Shown piece by piece: positions 51,730-63,151 of a stretch of DNA of 64,000 bases. Origin of the DNA: CAZHBA01 sp964530225. GTDB taxonomy: Bacteria; Pseudomonadota; Alphaproteobacteria; UBA6615. The DNA lies in contig CAZHBA010000049.1 of assembly GCA_964530225.1 (NCBI GenBank), positions 1 through 64,000 on the forward strand, given 5' to 3'. The notes beneath the pieces are model-generated. The model searched no databases. It saw only the letters and a list, made by a program, of their open reading frames with translations, and was not told the origin of the DNA. Both the position numbers and the translations under genes were made by a program. The number at the start of each line of letters is the position of its first letter. Positions within the stretch are counted from its first letter, which is position 1.

Positions 51730-53075
51730 TGGCGCGGCGTGTTGCCGCGCCGTCCGCGTGTCCACCGTCTGCAACACCAGTGACTAACGATGAATTCGCG
51801 GTATGGATGGAGCGTTTTTCACCGTTTGAAAACGCGTTGACGATTGCCGCCGCGGTGTCGGGGGGGCGCGACAGCATGAGCCTCGCATTGTTGGCGTCTC
51901 GCTGGGCGGCGGTTCAGGGCGGTGAATTTATCGCCTTAACCGTTGATCATGGATTGCGCCCGGAATCTGCATCCGAAGCGCGACAGGTTGGTGATTGGCT
52001 GAATCAGCTTGGCATTTGCCATCGCATTTTGCGCTGGCAGGGTCCTTATCCGAAAACCGGTATTCAAGCCGCTGCTCGCCAGGCGCGCTACCGCCTGCTG
52101 ATGGACTATTGCCGCGACCACTCGATCTTGCACTTGCTGGTCGGCCATCACCGCGAAGATCAGGCGGAAACTGTTTTGATTCGCCGCGCGCGCGCCAGCG
52201 GTAGCGATGGTTTGGCGGCCATGGCGGCGGTTAGCGAACGGACGTATCTGCGGCTATTGCGTCCCTTATTGGATGTGCCGCGCGAGCGTCTGACCGCTAC
52301 CCTCGTCGGCGCCAGACAGAACTGGATCGACGACCCGAGCAATGACAACACGAAAATGGCCCGGGGGCGTCTACGTGCCCAGGGGGATCCATCGTCACTG
52401 ACGGACGCGCTGGTAACAGCGCATGCGAACGCCGGCGAGCGCATTTTGGCCGAGCGCGCGACCGCTGGTCTGGCGGCGCGGGCTCTGCGGTTCCATCCGG
52501 CTGGGTTTGCGACCATCGATAGAAACGTGCTGGCGAAGGCAGCGCCCATTATCGTCGAGCGGCTGTTGGCGCGAACAGTGATGGCCGTCGCTGGCCTCAC
52601 CTATCCGCCGCGCAGCGATCGTATTCGCCGCTTGCGCGAAGCCATGGCAAATACCGGCCCAATTACCGGCCGCACATTGGGGGGATGCCGGCTGATCGGG
52701 CGGAAAAATCTGACCTATGTGTGCCGCGAAGCGGCCAGAATCGGCCCGCCGGTGCGCCTGGTCGCGGGGACCGAAACAGTCTGGGATGGCCGGTTTACGG
52801 TCTCGGTCACGAAGAATTTAGCAGAAGAGGCCCGCCTGGAAGCCCTAACGGCGGCCGGTTGGAGCCAAATCGCCGCTGTCGATCCTGGACTCCGAACCAC
52901 ATCCGTGCCCCATGCCGTGCGCACAGTGTTGCCCGCCGTCTGGCGCGGTGATCAAGTGGCTGCTGTGCCCCATCTGGGATTCGTTAACGAAGCCAATGCG
53001 TTGGTCACCAACGGGTTGCGGCTGATTTGGCTACCCCCATTGGCGGTTGCGCCAGCTTTGTTCGGTAAGGTCTGA
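51729..53075 (+). CDS. tilS: tRNA(Ile)-lysidine synthase
   Basis: 448 residues from ATG 51729. ATG 51720 is three codons upstream and an earlier frame is a shadow. The PP-loop is AAAVSGGRDSMSLALL near 40-55. LVGHHREDQAETVLIR is the substrate segment and WIDDPSNDN is the second ATP/Lys-binding motif. It changes C34 of one tRNA-Ile to lysidine so it reads AUA. The end is variable and C-terminally short. It overlaps cpoB and leads to ftsH after 165 bases. Confidence 0.93.
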   Translation: MARRVAAPSACPPSATPVTNDEFAVWMERFSPFENALTIAAAVSGGRDSMSLALLASRWAAVQGGEFIALTVDHGLRPESASEARQVGDWLNQLGICHRILRWQGPYPKTGIQAAARQARYRLLMDYCRDHSILHLLVGHHREDQAETVLIRRARASGSDGLAAMAAVSERTYLRLLRPLLDVPRERLTATLVGARQNWIDDPSNDNTKMARGRLRAQGDPSSLTDALVTAHANAGERILAERATAGLAARALRFHPAGFATIDRNVLAKAAPIIVERLLARTVMAVAGLTYPPRSDRIRRLREAMANTGPITGRTLGGCRLIGRKNLTYVCREAARIGPPVRLVAGTETVWDGRFTVSVTKNLAEEARLEALTAAGWSQIAAVDPGLRTTSVPHAVRTVLPAVWRGDQVAAVPHLGFVNEANALVTNGLRLIWLPPLAVAPALFGKV

Positions 53076-53239
53076 TTATGGAATTAGGCCTATTATATGG
53101 CTTGTAGGCCATTGCCTCGGCTGTGTTCGGACCCCATGTGTTAATTAGGGCCGCGTCGCGCCGGTGTGGTGCGCCGTCAAACGTGCATTGGTGCCGCCAC
53201 GAGTCTAATATATAACGTTTAGATCAACGGAGTAGGCTG

Positions 53240-55171
<1,932 letters not shown>

Positions 55172-55204
55172 CGCTAAGCTCAGTGCCTGGCGTTGCTGGC
55201 GCCA

Positions 55205-56275
55205 ATGATCCAATCTGACGAAACAATCTATATCCGCCCGCTCGGCCTAGTTTCCGGCGCTACCGCCCGATTGATGTGTGCGGATGGCCAGGCGGTACCG
55301 CTGGCCGGCGGCCCGTTCGCGTTCACCCATGGTGAAGTAAATTCCCGCGATAATTCAGGTAATGCGCAGCGATCAGTACGTTCCGTTGCGGATCTCGGTG
55401 ATGGCTTGGCGCGTCTAAGCGAACCCAGAGGGTCGTTCGCCGGCATACCGTTGCCGGATGTGGGCGGGCAGCCGCTGGTGATGGGCATATTGAATGTAAC
55501 GCCCGACAGCTTTTTCGATGGTGGTAGACATGCCGACGCGGACGCTGCGATAGGTCACGGCCGGGCACTGCGTGCGGCGGGCGCTGATCTGATCGATATC
55601 GGTGGTGAGTCGACCCGGCCCGGTGCCAAACCGGTATCCGTCGAGGAAGAGCTTGAACGGGTCATGCCGGTGGTCGCGGCGCTGGCGGGTGAGGATGTGC
55701 CGGTTTCCATCGATACCAGGCGTGCGCCGGTCATGCGTGAAGCAATCGCCGCCGGTGCGCGCATCGTCAACGACGTCGCAGCGCTGCAGGGCGATTCTGC
55801 TTCGCTCGATGCCGTCGCCACCAGCGATGCTGGTGTCATTCTAATGCACATGCAGGGTTCGCCCGGCACCATGCAAAATGCGCCGCGTTACGACGATGTG
55901 GTGTTCGACGTTTACGACGCGTTGGCGGCGCGGGTAGCGGTCTACGAGACCGCTGGCATCACGCCCGCGCGTATCTGCGTCGACCCCGGCATCGGCTTTG
56001 GCAAAACAGCCACCCACAATCTGGAACTGATTTCTTCGCTGGCAATTTTTCATGGACTCGGCTGCGCTCTCGCCATCGGTGTGTCGCGCAAGAGCTTTAT
56101 CGACGCACTAGTGGGGCCGGTGCGGGCCGAGGACAGGCTGCCGGGCTCGCTCGCCGCGATGGTAATGGCGATCGGCCAGGGTGCGCAAATTGTGCGCGTG
56201 CACGACGTTGGCGAAACCGTGCAGGCGATTTCCCTGTGGCGCCAAACTGGGGCGGTTTTAACGCCTCTGACATAG
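55205..56275 (+). CDS. folP: Dihydropteroate synthase
   Basis: 356 residues from ATG 55205 (a TTG at 55193 is in frame). The catalytic barrel starts near residue 90 with LVMGILNVTPDSFFDGG, then IDIGGESTRPGAKPV, and ends with IGVSRKSFIDALVG. It joins pABA to the pterin pyrophosphate. The first 90 residues (YIRPLGLVSGATARLMCADG and onward) form an extra domain that is usual in Rhodospirillales FolP and not a fusion novelty. It lies 33 bases after ftsH. Confidence 0.93.
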   Translation: MIQSDETIYIRPLGLVSGATARLMCADGQAVPLAGGPFAFTHGEVNSRDNSGNAQRSVRSVADLGDGLARLSEPRGSFAGIPLPDVGGQPLVMGILNVTPDSFFDGGRHADADAAIGHGRALRAAGADLIDIGGESTRPGAKPVSVEEELERVMPVVAALAGEDVPVSIDTRRAPVMREAIAAGARIVNDVAALQGDSASLDAVATSDAGVILMHMQGSPGTMQNAPRYDDVVFDVYDALAARVAVYETAGITPARICVDPGIGFGKTATHNLELISSLAIFHGLGCALAIGVSRKSFIDALVGPVRAEDRLPGSLAAMVMAIGQGAQIVRVHDVGETVQAISLWRQTGAVLTPLT

Positions 56276-56332
56276 AAATGAATTATTAGCGTCACTTTGC
56301 TATAAGGCGGTGACGCGACTCGGGTAGGAAGA

Positions 56333-57685
56333 ATGATGCGCAAATTCTTTGGCACCGATGGTATTCGGGGAAAAACCAACGTTGAGCCCATGACGGCGGA
56401 GATGGCGCTACGCGTCGCCATGGCCGCGGGGCGGCATTTTACCCGTGGCGACCATCGTCACCTGGCGGTTATCGGAAAGGATACGCGGCTCAGCAACTAT
56501 ATGCTCGAACCGGCCATGCAGTCGGGTTTTATTTCCATGGGCATGGATGTTGTCCTCGTCGGCCCGATGCCAACGCCGGCTGTCGCCATGCTGACGCGCT
56601 CGCTGCGCGCCGATGTCGGGGTTATGATTTCGGCCTCCCATAACCTTTATGAGGACAACGGCATCAAGTTATTCGGCCCGGACGGCTACAAACTGTCCGA
56701 CGAAGTCGAAGCGAAGATTGAAAGCTTGATGGCGAATGGCCTCGTCGATCACCTCGCCGGCTCGCATCATCTCGGCCGCGCCCGTCGGCTCGAAGACGCG
56801 CCTGGCCGCTACATCGAATTCGTCAAGCATACCTTCCCGCGCGGGCTCAGCCTTGAGGGGCTGAAGATCGTCGTCGATTGCGCCCATGGCGCCGCCTACA
56901 AGGTGGCGCCCCGCGTGTTGCACGAATTGGGAGCCGATGTCGTGCCCATAGCGGTCGATCCCGACGGCACCAATATTAACCGCGACTGCGGCGCGACTTC
57001 GCCGGTGGCGATGCAAGAGCAGGTGGAAGCCCACAAGGCCGACCTCGGTATCGCGCTCGACGGCGACGCCGACCGCGTTATCATTGCCGACGAAATTGGT
57101 GCCATTCTCGACGGCGATCAGGTGATGGCGCTGGTGGCGCGTACCTGGCACACGCGCCAGCAATTGACAGGTGGCGGCGTGGTTGCCACGGTGATGTCAA
57201 ACCTGGGCCTCGAGCGCTATCTCGAAGGCATCGGCCTCGATCTGGTACGTACTCAGGTTGGCGACCGCTACGTTTTGGAACACATGCGCAAGCACGGCTA
57301 CAATGTCGGCGGCGAACAATCGGGTCACATTATTTTAAGTGAGTACGCCACCACCGGAGATGGCCTGATCGCCGCGCTGCAGGTATTGGCGACGCGCGTC
57401 GACAGTGGTGCTCCCTTGAGCGAGATCGGCCGCGCGTTTACCCCCTATCCACAGATCCTGCGCAATGTGGCGGTGAATGGCGGTGCGCCACTGGAAACCG
57501 ATGGCGTCAAACAGGCAATTTCTGATGGCGAGGCTAGCCTCGGCAACGAGGGGCGGGTGCTAATCCGGCCGTCGGGGACCGAACCGGTAATCCGGGTCAT
57601 GGCCGAAGGCCGTGACGAAGCTCAAGTTGGCGCTGTCGTTGATACCATTGTTGGTGCCATCGAAAACGCTGGTGCAGCACATTAA
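56333..57685 (+). CDS. glmM: Phosphoglucosamine mutase
   Basis: 450 residues from ATG 56333 (ATG 56336 adjacent). The phospho-serine loop is VMISASHNLYEDNGIKLF; families usually have Pro after SASHN, here Leu. The Mg motif is DGDADRV and the sugar-binding GEQSGH and RPSGTEPVIRV are present. It converts glucosamine 6-phosphate to glucosamine 1-phosphate for peptidoglycan and LPS. TAGGAAG precedes the start. The order ftsH-folP-glmM is standard. Confidence 0.96.
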   Translation: MMRKFFGTDGIRGKTNVEPMTAEMALRVAMAAGRHFTRGDHRHLAVIGKDTRLSNYMLEPAMQSGFISMGMDVVLVGPMPTPAVAMLTRSLRADVGVMISASHNLYEDNGIKLFGPDGYKLSDEVEAKIESLMANGLVDHLAGSHHLGRARRLEDAPGRYIEFVKHTFPRGLSLEGLKIVVDCAHGAAYKVAPRVLHELGADVVPIAVDPDGTNINRDCGATSPVAMQEQVEAHKADLGIALDGDADRVIIADEIGAILDGDQVMALVARTWHTRQQLTGGGVVATVMSNLGLERYLEGIGLDLVRTQVGDRYVLEHMRKHGYNVGGEQSGHIILSEYATTGDGLIAALQVLATRVDSGAPLSEIGRAFTPYPQILRNVAVNGGAPLETDGVKQAISDGEASLGNEGRVLIRPSGTEPVIRVMAEGRDEAQVGAVVDTIVGAIENAGAAH

Positions 57686-57717
57686 CGTCGGTCCTCTTAT
57701 CTGATACACCTAGTTCC

Positions 57718-58527
57718 ATGAACGGACGGGTTTTGATCATCGCTGGCTCCGATTCTGGCGGCGGGGCCGGCATTCAGGCTGACATCAAATCAGTTAGCGC
57801 GCTTGGCGGCTTCGCCATGACCGCGATTACCGCGCTGACGGCGCAGAGCACGTTAGGTGTTCACGCTATCCATTCGGTCGACACCGAATTTATAGCCAAG
57901 CAGATGCGCGTGGTGTTCGACGATATCGGTGCCGACTGCCTGAAAACCGGTATGCTGCACAATGAAGAGGTCATCGGCGTGGTCGCCGGCATGATTGCTG
58001 AGAAGGCCGCCGGCATCCCGTTGGTTGCCGACCCGGTAATGGTAGCCAAGGGTGGCGCCAGCCTGCTCGACGATGCTGCCCATGCGGCGCTGGCCGAGCA
58101 GGTCGTGCCGCTGGCTACGGTGTTAACTCCCAATGCGCCCGAGGCAGCTATACTTACCGGCATCGAGGTTACCGGCGAAGCCAGCCAAAAGGCGGCGGGC
58201 GAGGCGCTACGGGACATGGGGGCGGGCGCTGTTCTGGTCAAAGGCGGCCATATCGATGGGCCGCGGATCGTCGATCTACTAGTCACCGGTGATGGGGCCG
58301 TGCGCTTTGAGAGCCCGCGCATCGACACCTCCCATACCCATGGCACTGGTTGCACGCTCGCCTCGGCAACCGCCGCGGGCTTGGCCCAGGGCATGGACCT
58401 GCCGGCGGCGGTTGCCCGCGCGCGCAACTACGTCATGGCGGCAATAGCTGCGGCGCCGGGCTATGGCGGTGGCCACGGTCCCATCGACCATACGGTAACC
58501 GTCGATCCTGGACGTATAGGCACCTGA
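57718..58527 (+). CDS. thiD: Hydroxymethylpyrimidine/phosphomethylpyrimidine kinase
   Basis: 269 residues of the ribokinase-like fold. Marks are AGSDSGGGAGIQADIKS at the start, PVMVAKGGASLLDDAA, LTPNAPEAAILTGIEV, VLVKGGHIDGP, and the anion hole HTHGTGCTLASA with the catalytic Cys/Gly motif. It phosphorylates the pyrimidine precursor of thiamine twice. thiE is at 34260. It lies 32 bases after glmM. Confidence 0.93.
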   Translation: MNGRVLIIAGSDSGGGAGIQADIKSVSALGGFAMTAITALTAQSTLGVHAIHSVDTEFIAKQMRVVFDDIGADCLKTGMLHNEEVIGVVAGMIAEKAAGIPLVADPVMVAKGGASLLDDAAHAALAEQVVPLATVLTPNAPEAAILTGIEVTGEASQKAAGEALRDMGAGAVLVKGGHIDGPRIVDLLVTGDGAVRFESPRIDTSHTHGTGCTLASATAAGLAQGMDLPAAVARARNYVMAAIAAAPGYGGGHGPIDHTVTVDPGRIGT

Positions 58528-58535
58528 CCCCGCGC

Positions 58536-59459
58536 ATGGCCGACGCCACATCAAAAAATCCCGGTGCGCAGCCGGCTGAGACTACCGGTCTGATTTCGCT
58601 TGCCACCACCGCTGCCTTGTTCACCGTCTTGATGTGGGGCGGATCGTCGATGGCGACTAAGATCGGCACCAGTGCGATGGACGGCTTCACTCTGGCGCTA
58701 ATGCGCATCATCGCGGCCGGACCGTTTGCCCTCTTGCTCATTGTATTTATGCGCTTGCGGCTGCCGTGGTACGCGGGCGACAGGTTCTATTTTGCCATCG
58801 TTGTGGTCACCGGCATGGCCCTGGCGCCATTGCTGTTTACGCTTGGCGTGCAATACACCACGGCCGGTCATGCCGCCGTTGCCAGCGCCTCGACTTCCAT
58901 CTTTACCGGCCTGATTGACGCCGCCGCTCGCCGCCAATGGCCACGGACGCGATGGTGGATCGGTGTCGCCATCGCCTTTTCCGGCGCCCTGATCCTCATC
59001 GCCGAGGCCGTTGGTTTGGGCTCAACCGACGCTACCTGGCAGGGTGATTTGCTGGTGATTTCTGCCGCCATCGCCGGCTCGACAGGGTTTTATCTCGGTA
59101 GTCGATTGTCCATGCGCCATGGCGCGCTGGCGATAACCTTATGGACGGTCGTTGCCGCGAGCGTTCTTTTGCTTCCCATCCTGTTTGTCACCACCTCGCT
59201 GGCCGAATTGTCCCGGGTCTCGGCGCTGAGTTGGGTGGTTATCTTTTACCTCGCCGCCGGCGCGTCGGTATTCGCCACTATCGCCTGGTACTACGCGTTA
59301 ACCCGCGGCGGTATCGGCCGCATGGCGGTCTGGCAGTTCGCACTGCCGATCGTCGGTGTTGGATTGGCGGCGATCGTTCTGGGAGAGCCCATCACCCTAC
59401 TGCTGGCCGTGTCTGTCGCCGTCATCTTGTCGGGTATCGCACTCGTGCAACGGTGCTGA
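58536..59459 (+). CDS. DMT-superfamily EamA transporter (first of two)
   Basis: 307 residues from ATG 58536. A frame to 58350 lies inside thiD and is a shadow. Ten membrane helices form two EamA repeats, for example TTAALFTVLMWGGSSMAT, GPFALLLIVFMRLRL and WVVIFYLAAGASVFATIAWYYA. A Pro/Trp-rich signature IAWYYALTRGGIGR precedes the last helix pair. Members export or import metabolites; the substrate is unknown. 8 bases after thiD and 15 before a paralogue. Confidence 0.85.
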   Translation: MADATSKNPGAQPAETTGLISLATTAALFTVLMWGGSSMATKIGTSAMDGFTLALMRIIAAGPFALLLIVFMRLRLPWYAGDRFYFAIVVVTGMALAPLLFTLGVQYTTAGHAAVASASTSIFTGLIDAAARRQWPRTRWWIGVAIAFSGALILIAEAVGLGSTDATWQGDLLVISAAIAGSTGFYLGSRLSMRHGALAITLWTVVAASVLLLPILFVTTSLAELSRVSALSWVVIFYLAAGASVFATIAWYYALTRGGIGRMAVWQFALPIVGVGLAAIVLGEPITLLLAVSVAVILSGIALVQRC

Positions 59460-59474
59460 TCGGGTAGCGGCGAT

Positions 59475-60356
59475 ATGCAAACTGATAAAACCTTCCGCCT
59501 TTACACCATCGCGCTCGCCGCGATCCTGCTGTATGGCCTGACGCCGCTGTTCACCAAGATCGCGGTCGGGTCGACTGACGGCATCACCGTTGGCGCGCTG
59601 CGCGCTATTGTGGCGCTGCCGCTGGCAATTGCCGCGATCGTCACGATGCGGATGCGCTTGTCTCTGCACGGTAACGACAAGTGGCTAATTATCGTCTCGG
59701 GGGCCGGAAGCCTCGCCGTGTTTCCGTTGCTGTTCAGCTGGGGCGTACAACTGACCACCGCCGGCCACGCCGCCGCAGGCACTGCGTCTGGCGCGGTCAT
59801 GGCCGGGGTGTTGAGCGCCTGCATCGACCGACGCTGGCCGAGCCTCAATTGGTGGCTCGGCATCGCGGTAGGCTCCGCCGGTGCGTTATTATTGATTTGG
59901 GAGGCGGTCGGCCTCGGTGTCGAGGGAGTGACGTGGCAAGGCGATGCGTTAGTATTCGCCGGTATGTTCGCCGGCGTCATCGGCTATATCGCCGGTGCGC
60001 GGGTGACCCATGCGATGGGTGCGACAGTGGTGACCATGTGGAGCGTTGTCGTTGCGGCGTTGCTGCTGTTGCCGGTTGCCGTGTTCTGGTCGGGTAAAGC
60101 GGCATTCGCGAGCATTGATTTGACGAGTTGGGCCGCGATTTTTACATTGGCCTGGGGCACCACTATTGGCGCCTATATCCTATGGAACCGCGCCGTGGCC
60201 GACGGCGGTGTGGCGCGTATTGGCTCGTTGCAACTGTTGCAACCGGTTATCGGTATCGGCGTGGCACCGGTATTTCTCGCCGAGCCGTTTACGGTGCCGC
60301 TCGCCCTGGCGACGGTGATCACGCTGGTTGGGGTCGTACTGGTGCAGCGGGGATAA
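59475..60356 (+). CDS. DMT-superfamily EamA transporter (second of two)
   Basis: 293 residues. Ten membrane helices in two EamA repeats, for example IALAAILLYGLTPLFTKIAV, SGAVMAGVLSACIDRRWP and LVFAGMFAGVIGYIAGARV. It shares the VTMWSVVVAALLLLPV and TTIGAYILWNRAVADGGVAR patterns with its neighbour, so the two arose by duplication. They may act separately or as a pair. It converges with the cupin regulator gene. Confidence 0.85.
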   Translation: MQTDKTFRLYTIALAAILLYGLTPLFTKIAVGSTDGITVGALRAIVALPLAIAAIVTMRMRLSLHGNDKWLIIVSGAGSLAVFPLLFSWGVQLTTAGHAAAGTASGAVMAGVLSACIDRRWPSLNWWLGIAVGSAGALLLIWEAVGLGVEGVTWQGDALVFAGMFAGVIGYIAGARVTHAMGATVVTMWSVVVAALLLLPVAVFWSGKAAFASIDLTSWAAIFTLAWGTTIGAYILWNRAVADGGVARIGSLQLLQPVIGIGVAPVFLAEPFTVPLALATVITLVGVVLVQRG

Positions 60357-60362
60357 TTGGCG

Positions 60363-60965
60363 CTAGAGCCAGGGCGGCGAGCTGATCCACAGCGCTTCCG
60401 CCGGTTCTGCGTCGCCATTGCGCCAGCGGTGCGGGATTTCACTGCTGAAGCGGATACTGTCGCCGGTCTGGATCTTGTGCCACAGCCCGCCGACCTCGAC
60501 CATCAAGGCTCCACGTTGGACAACGACAATATCCTCGCCGGGATGGGTGAAGGTATCGCCGCCCTCCGCGCCTGGTGGAACGCTCAAGGCTATCACCGAA
60601 ACGCGGCCCTGGATGTCGGGTGTCAAAAGTTCGTAGGCGATATTGGTGTCGGCAAAGGCGACGCGTTTTCGTGCTTCGCGCCGCACGATAGCAACGCTTG
60701 CCTTGCCGCGGCGCGACCCGGCAGCGAATGCCAGGGTGCCGGCGGGAATGTCGACGGCGCCGGCGATCCGCCGCAGGGCTTCGACCGAGGGCGTCAGCAA
60801 ATCACGCTCGATCTGGCTCAGATAACTGATCGACAGGCCGGTCGCCACCGCCACCTCGCGTAGCTTCAGCCCAACCTCGCGCCGGGCAGTGCGGATGCTG
60901 GCTCCAAGGCTCACCATTTCCTCACCGGTTTCGGCAGTGGGGCGCTGTGCGGTCGCTGTTGTCAT
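60363..60965 (-). CDS. XRE-family regulator with C-terminal cupin domain
   Basis: 200 residues from ATG 60965. A longer frame to 61124 lies inside the HyuB gene. The helix-turn-helix is at about 20-75 (LGASIRTARREVGLKLREVA, SISYLSQIERDLLTPSVEAL). A cupin sensor follows at about 120-195 with HPGEDIVVVQRGALMVEVGG and RWRNGDAEPAEALWISSPP. Such proteins sense a small metabolite. Its start overlaps the end of the HyuB gene (ATGA), so it is likely cotranscribed and controls it. Confidence 0.88.
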   Translation of the reverse strand: MTTATAQRPTAETGEEMVSLGASIRTARREVGLKLREVAVATGLSISYLSQIERDLLTPSVEALRRIAGAVDIPAGTLAFAAGSRRGKASVAIVRREARKRVAFADTNIAYELLTPDIQGRVSVIALSVPPGAEGGDTFTHPGEDIVVVQRGALMVEVGGLWHKIQTGDSIRFSSEIPHRWRNGDAEPAEALWISSPPWL

Positions 60966-63151
60966 GGGGTGCCGATCTGCATGAACGGCCGTGGCGCACC
61001 GTCGAGCGCCACCTGCACATCGACCAGGGTGCCGCAATTGGTGCAGCAAAGTTGGCGCAGGTGAAACCGCCCGACATCGTAATCCTCGCCGCGCACGGGT
61101 CCGGCTGCGCTGAGTGGCGCGCACACCTCGCGCAAATGGTCAAGCAAATTGTCGCTAGCACCGCAATGGCGCTGTCCGCATTGTCCGCAAGCGACCGAAT
61201 CGGCGTTGCTATCCACCACCAGCACATCGCCGAATGTGAGCTGCCCAGCACCGGGGAACGACACCACCGCGTCGCCCGGATCGATGGCGACCGCAGCGGC
61301 CAGTCTTTCTTGCCTTATTACTTTGCGGCGCGCCTCGGTCGCCGCGTTATCGGCAGCGCCGTCACCGATCAGCACCAGGCCGTAGATATTGTGCGCGGCT
61401 TCGCGCGACACCGCGCCACGCGCCACGTCACGGGCGCAGGCCGTGCTGTCGCGCAGCAGCGGATCGCCGTAGCCACCGCCCGCCTGCCAGCAATGGTACC
61501 ACACGTCGCCGGTGTTAATCGGTTCGCGTTCGTGTTTGCTCGCCATAATTTTGTGACGGCCACCGATATCCTCCAGCCGGTCGGCCAGCGGCACACCGTT
61601 GGCTAGACGCTTGGGCAGGTCGGTATCGAGAAAGCGTCCGATGCGGATGGCGTTGCCCGGCATGCCACCGGCGACGCCGATGCCGTTCGGCATTTCTGCA
61701 CCTGTACCGGCGAACAGACCGACCAGATCGTCGTTGGGTGCATCGTAGACGGTGTAGGCCAGCTCGCCGGAGCGGCCGCCGCGGAACCGTCCCGGCCCAC
61801 CTGAATCGCGCAGATGATGGCGATAGAGATAGAGCACCGGATATTCGCTTTCCTGATCTTCGATGTTCGGCATGTTTGGTGTGGTGTTGAACACGATGCC
61901 TGAGGTGTCGACGCCGTCGGCATAGGTACGTGCGCCGCCGCCACCGCCGAAATGGCTCATCTCGGTGGCGGCGAAGGGGAAGCCGTGTTGGCTGGTGCCG
62001 GCGAAAATCGGCGCCAGCGACGTGCCCGACCACACCGCCATCGCTTCGCCGCGGTAGGTCTCGCTCGCCAGCAGCATTTGTGACAGGCAGCGCCAGGCCG
62101 AATCTATGGTGACGATAACGCCCGAGATGGTAGCCATGGCGCAGGGAGCCGGATAGGCGCAGTTATTGACCGTGCCCTCTTCGGAAATAATATCAATACA
62201 GTCACGCACGCCACGGTTCCACGGGATGTCCCAGCACAAGTTGATGTAGATCGACGACAGGACTGCGGCCTGTAGGCCGGAATAGGTGCAGTTGATGAGG
62301 CCCGGCGCATTGGCGCTGGTGCCAGTGAAATCGAAGGTCAGGTTTTGCCCGCGCTTGGTCAGGGTGCAGACAATCTGGTAGATACGCGATTCATGGCCGT
62401 CATGGTCGATATACTGCACCTCGCGCCACTTGCCGTCGGGCAACTCGTCGAGGCGGTCGCGCAGCTTGCTGGCGGTAAATTCGATCGAGTGCACCATCGC
62501 CCCTTTGAACGTTTTGACGCCCCAGTTTTCGATTAATTCGCCGATACGATCGCGCCCGGTCATCAGGCAGGCGATTTGGCCTTTGACGTCGAGACCGACT
62601 AACGGGTCGCGCACCTGGTTGATGATCCAGTTGAGGATGTCGTCGCGTACAGCGCCGCGCTCGACCAGCTTGACCGGCGGCATGCGTAACCCTTCTTGGT
62701 GAATATCTACGGCCTTGACTGAGAAACCGCCGGGATCCATACCGCCGGTATCGAGCTGGTGGCCCGACGCGCCGACCCAGGCGACCAGCTCGCCTTCGTG
62801 AAAAATTGGTGCCACTGTGGCGAAGTCAGGTGCGTGGATGGCACCCAGATAGGGGTCGTTACAGATGAATATGTCGCCATCCTCAAAGCTGCCATGGCGC
62901 GCCGTGGCGTCGATTGTCGCCTGCACGATCAGCGGTAGCACGTTACCCTGGGTGACAATGTAGGGACCGACGGCGACTAGATTGCCATCGGCATCCATGA
63001 TCGCCGAAGCGGCATCGTTGCCGGTGATCAATACGTTTGAGCCGGAACAGCGCATGTAGTGGATGCCCATTTCCTCGGAAATGCTCAGCAGGCGGTGGTT
63101 TAGAACCTCGAAGGAAACGGGATCGAGCACGGTTGGTGATGTATCAGGCAT
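60962..63151 (-). CDS. HyuB/acetone-carboxylase-like subunit with C-terminal zinc-ribbon-like domain
   Basis: 729 residues. The first 570 are the hydantoinase B/oxoprolinase subunit: VLNHRLLSISEEMGIHYMRC at the start, FICNDPYLGAIHAPD, TFDFTGTSANAPG and GGGGARTYADG. After about 600 comes an extra block of 130 residues with CGQCGQRHC and, near the end, LRQLCCTNCGTLVDVQVALD, close to the acetone-carboxylase gamma-chain pattern REYYCPGCGTLLDVEV. A fused alpha and gamma chain is unusual and suggests ATP-dependent ketone carboxylation rather than hydantoin cleavage. It shares 8 bases with the HyuA gene. Confidence 0.82.
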   Translation of the reverse strand: MPDTSPTVLDPVSFEVLNHRLLSISEEMGIHYMRCSGSNVLITGNDAASAIMDADGNLVAVGPYIVTQGNVLPLIVQATIDATARHGSFEDGDIFICNDPYLGAIHAPDFATVAPIFHEGELVAWVGASGHQLDTGGMDPGGFSVKAVDIHQEGLRMPPVKLVERGAVRDDILNWIINQVRDPLVGLDVKGQIACLMTGRDRIGELIENWGVKTFKGAMVHSIEFTASKLRDRLDELPDGKWREVQYIDHDGHESRIYQIVCTLTKRGQNLTFDFTGTSANAPGLINCTYSGLQAAVLSSIYINLCWDIPWNRGVRDCIDIISEEGTVNNCAYPAPCAMATISGVIVTIDSAWRCLSQMLLASETYRGEAMAVWSGTSLAPIFAGTSQHGFPFAATEMSHFGGGGGARTYADGVDTSGIVFNTTPNMPNIEDQESEYPVLYLYRHHLRDSGGPGRFRGGRSGELAYTVYDAPNDDLVGLFAGTGAEMPNGIGVAGGMPGNAIRIGRFLDTDLPKRLANGVPLADRLEDIGGRHKIMASKHEREPINTGDVWYHCWQAGGGYGDPLLRDSTACARDVARGAVSREAAHNIYGLVLIGDGAADNAATEARRKVIRQERLAAAVAIDPGDAVVSFPGAGQLTFGDVLVVDSNADSVACGQCGQRHCGASDNLLDHLREVCAPLSAAGPVRGEDYDVGRFHLRQLCCTNCGTLVDVQVALDGAPRPFMQIGTP

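Noticed and set aside
55205..55480. Novel N-terminal domain fusion in FolP
   Set aside because: The 90-residue extension is common in FolP of related alphaproteobacteria.
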